Source: Haplosporangium gracile
Lineage: Eukaryota > Mortierellomycota > Mortierellomycetes > Mortierellales > Mortierellaceae
Assembly (NCBI GenBank): GCA_015499985.1
Contig: JAAAUF010000120.1
Location: 1-63,154 of the forward strand
Direction: 5' to 3'
DNA: 63,154 nucleotides
The notes beneath the pieces were generated by a model. That model ran no database searches, was not told the DNA's origin, and saw only the letters and a program-made list of their open reading frames with translations. Position 1 is the first letter of the stretch. Each line of letters begins with the position of its first letter. A program made the translations under genes and the position numbers. Of this stretch, positions 11,737-23,700 are shown one piece after another.

Positions 11737-13730
11737 TAGACGAGGGATATGTATGTGTGATTGGTGGGTGTAAATGACAAACAAAAAGAATAAAAAAAAA
11801 AGAGAGAAAAGAGAAAAGAGAAAAAAAGTGTTGAAAGAAAGAAGGAAAGGAAAAAAATATATATGCCCCAAACAGACTTGTCGCATGGCCATGAATGTGA
11901 TCACATCAACATGGCCCTATAAAGAGACAGCCAGTTGAAAACAATCATCGATTTCACACTTGAATGAATCTCTGGTGTCTTTTTCCTTTCCTTTTCTTTC
12001 TTACGCTTTGTCATTGGCAAGCTATCTATTTTTATCGGTCTCTTTCACTTCCCTCCCAATCAATCCCAGCCTTTTTCTTTTCTCGTTCTTTCAAGGTGCA
12101 CACAAGAACATCGCCTTTATACAAAAAAGAATATATATATTTTTCTCGTTTGTTGTTTCGTTGCTAAAGTCCATTTTCGTCTTTAGGATTGCTGGATGAT
12201 TTGTCAAAGGATTCTTGGCCATTACCTTCTCTTTCTTCTTTCGTTCTTTCTTTCCTTCGAGATGCAAGGGCAATTGTCCGACAAGAAAAAGGGCAAAGGG
12301 CAGAGTTCAACTGCAGCGTGCTTATGACCATCATCTTCACCACCCAACATCGGTCATGGCCCTGATTTCTTCAGTTTCCATCTTGGCGTACCGAAAGAGA
12401 AGTGGGGAGGGGACATAGAGATGTAAACAACAACACTGTCTGTTATCGCATTTTGTATGTTTTAATCGCCAATTTGCGACCTCTTTGTCCTTCCATCACA
12501 TCGTTCAAAAGGAAAAACTTTTCGCGCAGATAATAAGAAGGTGCGATGTCTGGACTCTCCTGGCAGTCCAAACCCCCCCTCCCCCGCGGTTACCCAAACA
12601 GGCGTCGACTTGACAAGGGTCGTTACTGTAGTAGGAAGGAGGGGATGTAACTACTGATTTGATTTGACGCATACCATGCAGAAAAGCGACCAGTTGTTTT
12701 TTTACTCGTGTCCGAGAAAAACAAAAAAAAGTCGCTCGCTTCCTCACCTACTCCCTAGTTCGTCTATACCTTGCTCCCTCTCTCTCCTTCCTAGATCGTT
12801 CAATTGCCTTCCTTTAGCCTTATCATTGTCTACTGTGACGATACCGATTGTGCGCAACTTTAGTGATTTTTTTTGTTTCTTTCGCCCTCGTTCGTCCGCT
12901 CCTTCGCTCGTTCCCTTCACGGACCATCCCACGCCTTCTTTCTACCCATTTTGCGCTTGGCATCATGCTGAGCTCGCTACTTTTTTCACGCCCAATGCTG
13001 GAGTTCAAGCCAAGTGGCATTGACCAAAGGTCTTACTGCCTTGTCCTTATTTTTTTGTTCAGGGTCCCTCTCTCTTCCCCTTTTTAGGGCACTGCACCTC
13101 TGCCCTTCTGCCCCAAGAATAATCTCGATCCGGGAACACGATCTATTTTCTCAAGACAAATTGAAAACAGTCGTGGCAATGCAAGGTATAATAAACCCGT
13201 CGCCATGTCACTTCCCCTCCCTCTCTGTTCTGTCCCCCTCGACTCCCGACTTACCTTAACTTATAGAAAAAGAAATATATAATGATTACATGCATAACAT
13301 CATCGTCGTCTTTATCCCACTTTCCTTAAGGTCCACTCTCATTCTTCTGCCTGGTCGGCTGTCATATCGTTCTATGTCTGAAAAAATGGTATTGTTTTCC
13401 TACTGTCCGCCTCCATGCCTCCCCTTTTTGCCTCGTCCTTTTTACAATTCCCCTTTCGCCCTTCTCAAATCCGAAACAGCACCCGGCTAGACGCTATGAT
13501 CGCGTGAGCACAAAAAAGAAAGAAAGAAAAAAAAGAACCATGCACGCCCAAGCAAAACAACCGCGCTAATCTCTACAGTGCCATGGACAAAACTAAAAAC
13601 AAAAAGAAAATCGAGACTCGCATGAAAATAATAAAAGACCACATGTACATGCGTATTTTTAAGGGTGACGATTTTATTTTCATCGTAAAGTATTTTGTTT
13701 TTTCTACCGTCATAGAGAAGAAAAGGCTAT

Positions 13731-15561
13731 CTAGATCTTCTCATAGTCGAGCTTGCCCTCGAGCTTCTTGGCGTCCGCTACTTTACGGACGGCCTTCATA
13801 AAGTCTTCCTGGACAACATAGTCACGCTCCTCACGGATAGCAAACATGCCGGCCTCCGTGCAGATGTTACGGATATCGGCTCCGTTGAAACCATCCGACA
13901 GCTTGACCACAGCCTCGTAGTCTATTTTGAACGGAAACAGAAAAATAGACCGTTAACCGTCATTCTTTTTACACATGACACAAAAAACATTAGTCCCACC
14001 GGCCTAACAAAATATAGATAAAAAGAAAAACATACCAATCTCGCCTTGCTTGGTAATACCGAGGGCGTGAATTTTCAAGATCTCCATGCGTCCTTGCTCG
14101 TTGGGGAGAGGAATCTCGATCTTACGATCCAAACGGCCCGGTCTCATCAAAGCAGGGTCCAATGTGTCTGGTCGATTGGTGGCCATGATCAACTTTGTCT
14201 GTCCCAAGTGGTCGAAACCATCCATCTGGTTCAGCAACTCCATCAATGTGCGCTGAATTTCACGATCTGCAGAGCTTCCCTCTGAGAAACGACGACCTCC
14301 AATAGCATCAATCTCGTCCATGAAGATAATGCATGGCTCGTGCTCCCTTGCGTACGCTATTGATTCCAAATTGGACATTCACAAATAATAGCATGATTGC
14401 GCGATTGTTTCGATTAGAACTATAAACTCACACATTATCAGTCAATCGATCCATATAACTGTGTCTCCTATGCTTATTCCTGCAATTAGGAAAACGTACC
14501 AAACATCTCTCTGATGACTCTGGCAGATTCTCCGATATACTTGTCGACAATGGCAGACGAGACGACCTTCAGGAAGTTGGTCTCAAGTGTGCTAGCAACA
14601 GCACGGGCCAACAAGGTCTTGCCCGTTCCTGGTGGTCCGTACAGCAACACTCCCTTGGGTGGCTTGATACCGACACGCACGAACAGCTCAGGGTTCATCA
14701 ATGGTAACTCAATAACCTGTTGACCAATGGACAATATCATAAAGACAGTGATCGTTAGCTTCGCTCCTTCTCATATCCTCGTGAGATCCGACATTTCTGT
14801 AAATTACTCCCGTACGATAATAGCGATAAGACATTGAAGTCTTTACCTCACGCAATTCTCTGATCTGGTCGCTAAGTCCTCCAATACCGGCAAATGAGAT
14901 TGAACCGGGGTCCTCCATGCCCATGCTGTACACCATTGGGTCGACCTCTCGTGGGAGCATACGCATGATTGTGAATGTGGTCATGTCCAGAGCCACACGA
15001 GTTCCGAGCTTGAGCTTTGACTTGTCCAGCTTATTGCGGCATCCAACAACATAACGAGGTCCACTGGCGGCCTTGATAATAACTATTCAAGCATAGACAA
15101 AGGCAAAGAAAATGGTGGGTCAATCGACTGCTGAAGAGTGTGTATGAGTGTGTCTGCGCCGAATATGTTGCGGAAAGATACTTACAGCGATCCTCGTCCA
15201 ACTGCTTGAGGACAGATCCAATGATCTGGCCAACACTCTGAAGAGCCTTGATATCGTCCTCGGACTTGTTAAACTGACGATCCAAATCGCGAAGACCCAT
15301 GCGCACTATTCCACAATGAAAGAAACAAAATCATTAAAAAAACGATAACTTTCCAAGAGCTCCATCCAGAATGAGAAAGCAAAAGAAGAGCGTTTTCAAA
15401 TTCCGAGCAAGACAAAAAAAAAGCGTCAGGCTTTGTGTGATTTGTTCCTTACGGTCTTTGACCTTGGTCTCCATTTCGCGATGTTCCAACAACTTTTTGC
15501 GGTAATTGGTGAGGGCTGCTGCCCTGGGGTCAGCGGGAACTGGTGCAGAGGTTGATGCCAT
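13731..15561 (-). CDS. RPT4: 26S proteasome regulatory ATPase Rpt4 (PSMC6)
   Basis: AAA+ subunit of the 19S base ring that unfolds ubiquitylated substrates. Six exons run from ATG 15561 ([20 protein letters not shown]) to TAG at 13731. The N-terminal coiled coil includes [18 protein letters not shown] and [20 protein letters not shown]. The OB domain carries [19 protein letters not shown] and [20 protein letters not shown]. Then come [18 protein letters not shown], Walker [37 protein letters not shown], Walker [36 protein letters not shown] (sensor and arginine fingers), and a lid ending [14 protein letters not shown]. It matches Rpt4 specifically rather than the other Rpt subunits, for example in [10 protein letters not shown] and [21 protein letters not shown]. 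Total is about 390 aa, normal for the family. It is divergent from TEX1 with a 360 bp shared promoter region. Confidence 0.96.
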
Positions 15562-15921
15562 TACTATTTCTGTTGACTCTCTTTGTTTGATGGTTGTGGG
15601 TTCGGGCGTTTGCTGTTGCTGTCTTTTCAATGACTTGTTGGCGGTGATGTTGGTGGTGCTGAAGAGTTGTAATAGTTGCTGTTGGTTTGTCGTTTTTTGG
15701 TCTGTGGAAGAAGAAGAAGAAGGGTTACGCAGTTCCAGGACAAAAAGAACAAACTCAAGCTGGCCCACACGAAACGCACGCGTCTTCCACTCGCCCAAGC
15801 TGTTGCCTGCTACGTCATCCATTCGTTGAAACCAGTCACAACTGCTTTCCAAGGAATTAAGAACGAAGTTGATCAGCGAACTCCACAGACGCCACCAGAA
15901 AACCAGGAAGAAGAGCGAGCC

Positions 15922-17626
15922 ATGCAGCATCAACTGACACAACAACTGGAAAAGGTCAGCCAAAGGCAGGACTCACACCTATGCAGGACTGTACAAAGAA
16001 ATCACAACTCGACAGACACGTTACCCTTCTCAGCCATTACAGCATTACTCAACTTTTTTATGTTTTCATTCTCCCCTCCTTCTCTGTGCCCTTTTCTTTC
16101 GTCCCCTTGGTCCGGGTAACTTGGTCCGTCGGGATTTATAGACAATTTCAGGGTTCCCGTCCTTGAAGACACGCGAATACAAGGCCCACAAGTCCAACGT
16201 TCACACAGTAGGATGGAACTGCGACGGCAGGAGATTGGCATCTGGATCTGTTGATAAGACCGCCCGCGTCTGGGCGCCTGAGAGGACTGTAAGCAGCAGC
16301 CACATTGAAATCTAACTGTTATTTTCTGAGAGACCAGGACAAACACCTGCTTTTCGTGGATTTGATTTCTGACCTGGCAACTCTGTCTCCTTTTGCATGT
16401 TCTAGTCAGATCCAAGGAGTTCGATTGAGTTGCGTGGACATACCGACAGCGTGGATCAGCTCCGATGGGACCCTACTCACCCAGACCACCTCGCCACCGC
16501 AAGTTGTGACAAGACTGTCCGCATCTGGGACGCGCGCTGTAAGCTTTAAGAGCAGGACAAAATAATGACAAAGCAGGAATTATGTCTGGAAAGTCTGAGG
16601 TCGCGTCTAAACAATTTTCCTCTTTGATCATTCCACGTTTGTACGAAACAATAGCCGGAAAGAGCATTCACAAGGTCGATACCAGTGGACAGAACATCAA
16701 TATCAGCTGGAGCCCCGACGGACAATGTATCGCTGTCGGGAATAAGGAGGACATGGTCAGCTTTATCGACACCAGAACCTTCAAAGTCGAACACACCTAC
16801 CAGTCCAAGGTCGAAGTCAATGAAATCAGCTGGAACCACGCAGGAGATTTATTCTTGTTGACAACTGGTCAGGGAACTGTCAAGATCATGGCTTACCCCT
16901 CGATGAAGGAGCTGCGTGTCCTGGACGGTCATACTGCCAACTGCTACTGCCTGGAACTGGATCCTCGTGGAAGGTACGTTTTGTTTCATTTTTGTGATTA
17001 TGATATCATTGACGAGAGGCAACGCCCAATGGGTTGACCTTCTAATCCCCTTCTACTATCGTTCTCAGATATCTGGCAACAGGAAGTGCAGACGCTTTAG
17101 TGAACCTTTGGGAAATGAACGACTTCAGCTGTATGCGCACCTTTGGAAAGCTCGAGTAAGTCATTATTTCAGTTGGAGGCACAACCAAAAATTTAAATTG
17201 GACCAGGTCACCCACAACGCTTTCTATCGTATCTCTTCTCTAATACTCCACCACGTTTCATTTGCTTATAGTTGGCCAATCCGCACAATCAGCTTCAGTT
17301 TCGACGGCGAGTTCATCGCCTCAGCTTCAGAAGATTTGGCTATCGACATTGTAAGTCATCCACCGCAAAACGATAATTTCATCCATAATATACGATGAGT
17401 ACTCAAAACTAACTTTAATTTGTACATACAACAAATTCTTTTGTAGTCGTCCGTGGAGTCGGGAGAGACGGTACACAAGATCGAGTGCTATGCGGCCATG
17501 AATACGGTTGCATGGCATCCCAGCAAATACTTGCTCGCCTATGCCGGAGATGAACAGGAATCCCGTCCAGGCGGAGGCGGCTCTGTCATGGCCGGCAACC
17601 TCCGTGTCTTTGGCTTTAGCGGATAA
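15922..17626 (+). CDS. TEX1: THO complex WD40 subunit Tex1/THOC3
   Basis: WD40 propeller of the THO/TREX complex, coupling transcription to mRNA export. The exons encode REYKAHKSNVHTVGWNCDGR and RLASGSVDKTARVWAPERT, then IELRGHTDSVDQLRWDP, TASCDKTVRIWDAR, SGQNINISWSPDGQCIAVGN, VEVNEISWNHAGDLFLLTTG, YLATGSADALVNLWEMNDFS, WPIRTISFSFDGEFIASASED and NTVAWHPSKYLLAYAGDE, matching human THOC3 blade by blade. It ends in a Gly-rich loop and a last beta strand (LRVFGFSG), stop at 17624-17626. The first exon is the uncertain part: the ATG at 15922 gives MQHQLTQQLEK, spliced by a GTCAGC donor at 15955 to an acceptor at 16141, in phase. Introns otherwise use GTAAG/GTACG donors. About 335 aa. The 3' end faces that of ERO1, 195 bp away. 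Confidence 0.9.
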
Positions 17627-17821
17627 ATCATTGATCTGTGCAGCCACTCTCTTTTCCCCCAACATACATCAAGAGCAAGAAAGAACTGCAGCTTAGTTAG
17701 CCTCACTTTGGTCCAGTCTTGAATAACACCATTGTACAACAGCAACAAACAACAGCATTAAAATAGCGAAAAGTTTTATGTTAAAATATATAGAGTGTGT
17801 AGCTATACTTTTTCTATTTTT

Positions 17822-20357
17822 CTAGGTTCGATGAATCCAAGCGGCCACATTCTTGACAGCGGCTCGATGCAGAGTAATATTCTTGCTCACCAGAGCTGCG
17901 TCCAACTTTCTATAAGCCGAGGTAAGACGTCGGTCGACCTTGGCCAATAGCGCCTTGTAGACAATAGCGTCGCGGTCGTCTTCTTCTTTTGTTGGTGCTT
18001 TAATGGGTGATGATGGCTTTGTTGTTCGTCCAGCAGTCGCATCACCATTGCCGTTGCCGTTGTCGTTGGCTTCTTCTTCCTCGCGCAGACGTTGTTGGTA
18101 CATAACGCCGAAACGTTCAATGGCTGATACGCTTTCCGAGAGGCGGTTGAATGTGTTCAGAAGTGCGACAATCTCGGATCGGGACAAAATACCTTCTGCC
18201 CTGTGACCCCTACAGTGGTGAAGCGTGGACGTCAGGAGGCGACAGTCAGAACGAAAACGATAACGATACAATTGGTATAACTATTTGAGCAATATAACCT
18301 TGACTTGTTAAAGAGCTTACTTGAGGGAGGCTTCGTCGTATGAGAAGAGGAGCTTGAGCGCAGTTCCCAGACCTATATATACCACCGATCCAAGCAGTTA
18401 GTTCCATACTCAATGAAAGGGCACTCAGCAAGCAAACTCAGAAGCCACCACATGTTAACATACCAGTGGTCTGAACTTTGCCCCAGAGACGACACTTTTC
18501 ACACCCAACGCAGTCCATAATTCTAGTGACATTCCTGAAATGGTCCCTAAACTGATTCTTGAGCTTCTTGCCCTGGCCGCCGTCCTGAAAGAGCAATTTC
18601 TCGTCAAACGTGGGCGGGCACTGCTTGACCAGATCGACCAGCTCCCTCACGACCGACATGATATTCTTGTCGACAGTCGCGTCTCCCGTGCAGAATTCGT
18701 ATCCTGCAAGGTAGTCCGAGATCTTGGTCACTGCGCGGAGGAGGACAACATAGTCAAAATAGATGTTCTCGAGACGCTCTGGGTGCATGCCAACGCGAGA
18801 GACGAAACAGTCCAGGTTTGGCCCCCATTCGCCTGTGGTCTGGTTGAACCACTCATCACAGATATGGATTGAGATCGACGCGTGAAGACCTATAACATAT
18901 ATGACGAATGTAAGAAACGTCAATCGACCATCAGCACTTGGCGCGGATCATAAAATAAACAATCAAGACAGCTAAACTCACCAGAAATTAAGCGATAGTA
19001 GACACGCTTTTCCAAACAAGACTCTTCAGGTCCATCATCCTTGGCAATCTCTTGCATCAACTGCTGAAGCTCGCCCTTGCCCTTGGGTACTCTCGAAAAG
19101 ATTTCATCCATCTGTGCCTTGGAGGGCTTCTTGGCATCGATGGGTGCGGGCCCTGGTGGGACCAAGATATTGCTTTCCTTGAGATGGTCATGTGCCTCTG
19201 GGTGGGCCTGTTGCTCCTTTAACTTGTTTCGCTCAGATTCACAGTACTGGCACCCAGCAGTCATTTCCTTAGAGACATCGAAGCAGTTTTCTTCGTAGAT
19301 CGCTTTCCAGACCATGCCTGCCGAAGGGCCCGAGTAACCGGTGAAGCGTTCAGGGTTGTCTTTCAGATCAACATAGACCTCGTCCGTTGCAATATCGGGC
19401 GCACAAAATTCCTGTTCCTTGATCTTTGCAGGCTTGATAGGCATCGCTCCAAATAGCTACAATGATTTATAAAAGACGCCGGTTAGTTTCAGTGACAAGG
19501 AGCTTCTGCCAAACAGCATCATCATCAGGAGTGAACAAACCAACAACATACCTGATCCGTGGTGGCCATGGAGACTTTTCCAAGAGCCTCGCTCCTCCAC
19601 TGCTCGGGGATTTTCCCCTTATCCATCGTTTCGACAGAGCAATCCCTGTTCATGCAGAGACCGGCATGGTCCCAGAAGGGACATTCCTTGTACAAATTGA
19701 CCTAACAACCAACAAAAAAAGTCACCGTCATCAGCAATCGAACGGCATTAAATCAGATAATTTGCCTCAAGATCAAAAGTGGAGTTGTGGTGCTATGTGG
19801 ATAATATATCCTCCTCCTCTAATGCTATGGTGATGCCGACGACGATCGATAAGGTGTTTTATGCTCCACTTTGCTTTGCTTTACCTTGAAGTACCGGAAG
19901 AAAGGCATGCTGACAATCTCTTGCAGCTTTGCCGAAAAGTCGACATTAAGCTTTCCAACCGTCTCGTAGTCGCAGCACGACGAGTCGCCAATCAGTCCTG
20001 AAGGCTGTTCAGGTCCATCAAAACCACAAAATAACATCAAAATAAAGGGAGCAATATGGTTACAAATATGATCTACAAGTTCATATATTCCTTTTTCCTC
20101 TACAAAACGTGAGCAGTTGAGCAGAAAAATGTATAAGCGTAACAAACAATTACGAGTGGACTTACGTTGCTACACTGTGGTGGTTTATCCCAGACTTGCT
20201 TATTATTATTATTGTTGTTGTTCTTGATTGTATCCCAGACTGCCCTAGAGTTGGTGGTGAAGTGGTCCATGTCGTCGGCACCGTAGAGCAGTCCTGCGGC
20301 GAGGATAGCAATGACGACAGCGAGGACCGAGAAGAATATGCTCAACATTCGCGACAT
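17822..20357 (-). CDS. ERO1: Endoplasmic reticulum oxidoreductin Ero1
   Basis: FAD-dependent oxidase that re-oxidises protein disulfide isomerase in the ER lumen. It starts at ATG 20357 (MSRMLSIFF) with a signal-anchor helix ([18 protein letters not shown]). Later exons encode [20 protein letters not shown], the N-terminal shuttle cysteines, and [17 protein letters not shown], then [15 protein letters not shown]. The FAD region includes [16 protein letters not shown] and [11 protein letters not shown], then [20 protein letters not shown] and [20 protein letters not shown]. The inner catalytic motif is CVGCEKC (CxxCxxC), followed by [18 protein letters not shown] and [20 protein letters not shown]. 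An Asn tract near the N-terminus and a low-complexity linker near the C-terminus are lineage-specific. Stop at 17822. Promoter elements upstream are listed separately. Family call is very secure. Confidence 0.95.
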
Positions 20358-20549
20358 TGTGTGAGAATGAGCAAAAGTTGTCGGTTCTTTTGTTGTTATT
20401 GTTCTTGTATTCGTTGAAGGGGCGTGGTGAGAAAAGAAGGAAGGAAAGAAAGAGTAAGGAAGGGGTAGGTGAGTGAAGAAGGAAAGAGAGGAGCAAGCAA
20501 TAACGGACAAAGTTCATTACATATCACAAAAGAAAAAAAAGAAAAAAAG

Positions 20550-20590
20550 ACGACGTCGTGACTGCCACGGTGCATTCGTTGCCACGTCGC
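20550..20590 (-). promoter_or_regulatory. Putative unfolded-protein-response element cluster upstream of ERO1
   Basis: About 195-235 bp upstream of the ERO1 ATG lie a perfect palindrome ACGACGTCGT (20550-20559) and two CCACG cores in the same orientation (about 20565 and 20582). The second reads GCGACGTGGC on the minus strand. GACGTG-type cores are the known targets of Hac1/XBP1 bZIP factors, and ERO1 is a classical UPR target. The motif match is direct; function is inference. Confidence 0.4.
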
Positions 20591-20756
20591 GAACGAAGCA
20601 ACCTAAGACATCCCCTGGCCAAATCTGGTTTCCGGCTCTCTCGTTGAAACCGGCGCAACAGCTAGGATTCATTCTGCCAGATAAACTTATCCATAAAGAG
20701 GTTATGTTGTGTCTTCATTATGCATTTACGTTGTTATTTACTAATTTGTTCGTCGT

Positions 20757-23700
20757 TTAAAAACCAAAGTTGTTCTGGCCGTATCCCATGTTCATGCCGG
20801 TCTGCTGAGGAGGGATCATCCCTGGTCCAGCAGTGATCATCATCGTGTTACCCAGACCGCCAGGTCCAAGAATGGGCGTCTCCGAAGAACGCTCCTTGCT
20901 CTCCTTGGCCGTCCGCTCCTCATGCGCCTTCTCCAACTTGTCGACCTTATCAACGTACTCCCGCGTGAACTGGACCATGTAGGGCATAGCAAAGTCTGTC
21001 AATTGGTGTCTCCATGCCAGCTCCATAACCCTGTCAGGGCGGACAAGGTCGTAGCAGATATACAGGCAGGCGGCGAAGCACTCCTTGTGACCAGACTCAA
21101 CAAAGTACTGCAACAACTCCTCGGCGACAGAGGTATCCCGAGACTCGGCAGCAGTCTCCATGGCATCCTTGTACAAACGATCCTGCTTTGAAAGAGTCAT
21201 CGACTGGCGCCACTTCTTGTTGCGCTTGAACAGGTGGGCAGCAATGCGACGGAACTCGAGGAGCTCATGGCTCTCCAAACGGTTGGCCAGGGCAATGTTG
21301 TCAAAGTTGCTGTTGGTGTCAACAGACTTGCGAAGTCGGGCATAGTCCTCCTCCTCGATCAATAGATCGTGGTAGGCAGTGTTGATGGCGAGGTTGTTGA
21401 CCGACTGGACAGAGACGAGGTAGTTCTTGATCAAGGGGAGGTTGTCCGACTTCTGGAACATCTGGATGACGCGGTTGTGGTCAATCCTTGGCACAAGGAC
21501 AGCCAAAAGGTCGTTCAAGAGCATAGGCTGCTCATCCAAGTAGAAGCGGAGGGCCTTGTAGTAGATTTCGAGGTTCGATACCTTGACCACCACATCCTTG
21601 AACGCACTGTGCTCCCAGGCGTCGGCAGAGTGCTTCATCATGGTGATCGCAGCGTTGTCGTATTCATCGTAGTGGACATACAAGAAGACGAGCTCGGTCC
21701 AAAGATGAGCCTCCTCGCAAGAGGCAATAACCTTGGGGATGTTGATGCGTGACCAGAAAATCTTAAGGTGCTCCATCATGCGCTCGGGGCGGTAACGAGC
21801 ATAGAGGATAGCCAACTCGGTGAACATTCCCATGTGAGCACGCTCCAAGCCCAAACCAGACTCGAGCAAAGCCATCAGCTCGTCAAAGTAGCCTTGGTGC
21901 TCGTAAACGCGGATCAACTCGGCCAGCTCCTCGGGGTGAACAACCAACGAAAGACCGCAGACCTGTGCCAAACGGAATTCTTTGCGCTCCATGCAGGCGG
22001 CGTGAACATCCTTCCACACCTTGGTACTGTTGGCCTTGCGAGCACCATCTACGGCAGCCTGGTACTCGCCCAAGTGGACCAAAGTAGTCGAAAGGCGAGA
22101 CCAGTTCGAGATGCTCGAGTAAAGGAGCTTGGCGGAGGCGTACATCTTCTCCTCGAAACAGCGGTCTCCGATGACCTGGACCTGGGCAGCGTTGGGCGAG
22201 CTGTTAAGGATCTCCTCCATATCGACCAAGCGATCAGTTTTGGCATAGGCAAAGAGAAGCTCCGACTCGATTGAAGGCTCACGCGAAATCTTGCGAGCCA
22301 TCTGCAAGTAGCGGACCAAATCCTCGTACTTGTCGGCACGCGAGGCAAGGGCGACCACCTCGGCGTGGTTGGCGGGATCATTAGCACGAATGTAAGAGTC
22401 GATGGCCTCCTTAATGCGCATTCCATCCAGCTGAGCTTTGCCGAGGCGGCTCCACACTTCAGGGGTATCGGTCTTCTCGGCGTACTCATAGGCGCGGTCG
22501 ATACTGCCAATGTGCTCAATAAGGACATTGATGGCACTGGCATGGACATCGTGGCGCTGGTAGATGACAAAGGCTTCCTCGTACAATCCGTTGCGGATGG
22601 CGTGGTCGGCAATATCAGGGGCGTCAAAGTTATCCAGACGATTGATGTAATCCATGACTTTGGACTTGTCAGCCTGGATGGCGGTCAAGATCAAAAGGTT
22701 CTGGAGGTTGCGGTTGTCGCTGAAGGCGGAGCTCTCGAGGATGATCTTCTCCAAAAGCTCAATCAACTCGTTGGGCAAGTAGGCAGCCATGAAAGCCTTG
22801 ACGGTGATCGAGACATCCTCGGGATCTTGCGTTTCGGGCAAGGCGGTGGCGACGACCTGATCGATCAATGCGCGACGGCTGGGATTGTCGTTACTCAAGA
22901 CGTGCGCCCAAAGGTTGGCATCACGACGCTTGATCAAGTAGCGGGCCTGGTGCTTGAACATCGAGTTGTTGTTGGTGATCTCGACCAACTCGACATCGCA
23001 CTGACCACGCTCATAGGCGATGAAGGCGAGGTAGGGATCGCGCTTCTCGCAGTACTTTCCGATGGTCATAGAGTCGTAGAAGGGGTTGTTCCGGAGGAAG
23101 GGCTCGGGGTTGTTATTACTGTCGATGTAAATCTTGGCAATGGCGTTGTAGACCTCGGGATCCTGGCTGCTCTCGTTAACCTTGACCTCCAGCCAAGGCA
23201 AGAGAAGCTTCAAGCGGTTGCGCTTCTCAGTCTGGTCGACCAACTCTCCAACAGGCATGTCACCACGAACGGTCATCAACAAGCTCTTGATAACAGACTC
23301 GTCGCATCCAACATCCAAAAGTGCTCCAATGACGGCAGGTGTCCTAGAGGGGTTGACCTTCTGGACATAGGTCTCGATGTACTTGGACAGGTTGTTCTGG
23401 TACAAGTAGAGGACTAAGTCGTGGACAAAGTCGAAACGGTCACAGACAATGATCAAAGGAAGCTGGTCGGTCAACTTGGCATCCTTAAGAAAGTTCTTGA
23501 CCTTCTCAGGGTTGTAGTAGTTGGACTCGCGACAGATGCGCTCAACCTCCTTAATCTGACCGGTCTTACAGGCAGCCTCGATGTACTTGTAGATGACCTC
23601 CGGATCCTGGCTCAGATTGACAACGGAGCCCAGGTAGTGGTAAAGACCCTCAAAGGTGTTGAACGATTCGAAGAGCTCAGTCAGCTTGGAGGCACCCAAC

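Larger units (their letters stand above)
9867..13730. other. Gene-free 3.9 kb interval with opposite purine/pyrimidine strand bias in its two halves
   Basis: No frame on either strand looks like a conserved protein; the longer ones translate to His/Thr/Pro or Ser/Phe/Leu-rich low complexity. From about 9.9 to 11.9 kb the plus strand is strongly purine-rich (AG, GAA runs). From about 11.95 to 13.1 kb it is pyrimidine-rich. The left half probably holds a long CT-rich 5' leader of the minus-strand membrane protein gene. The right half holds no plus-strand gene I can find. The segment next to 13730 is the RPT4 3' UTR. Confidence 0.55.

Noticed and set aside
22365..23417. 350-codon open frame on the plus strand
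   Set aside because: It is antisense to the clathrin heavy chain exon and reflects that gene's codon bias; its translation has no domain features.
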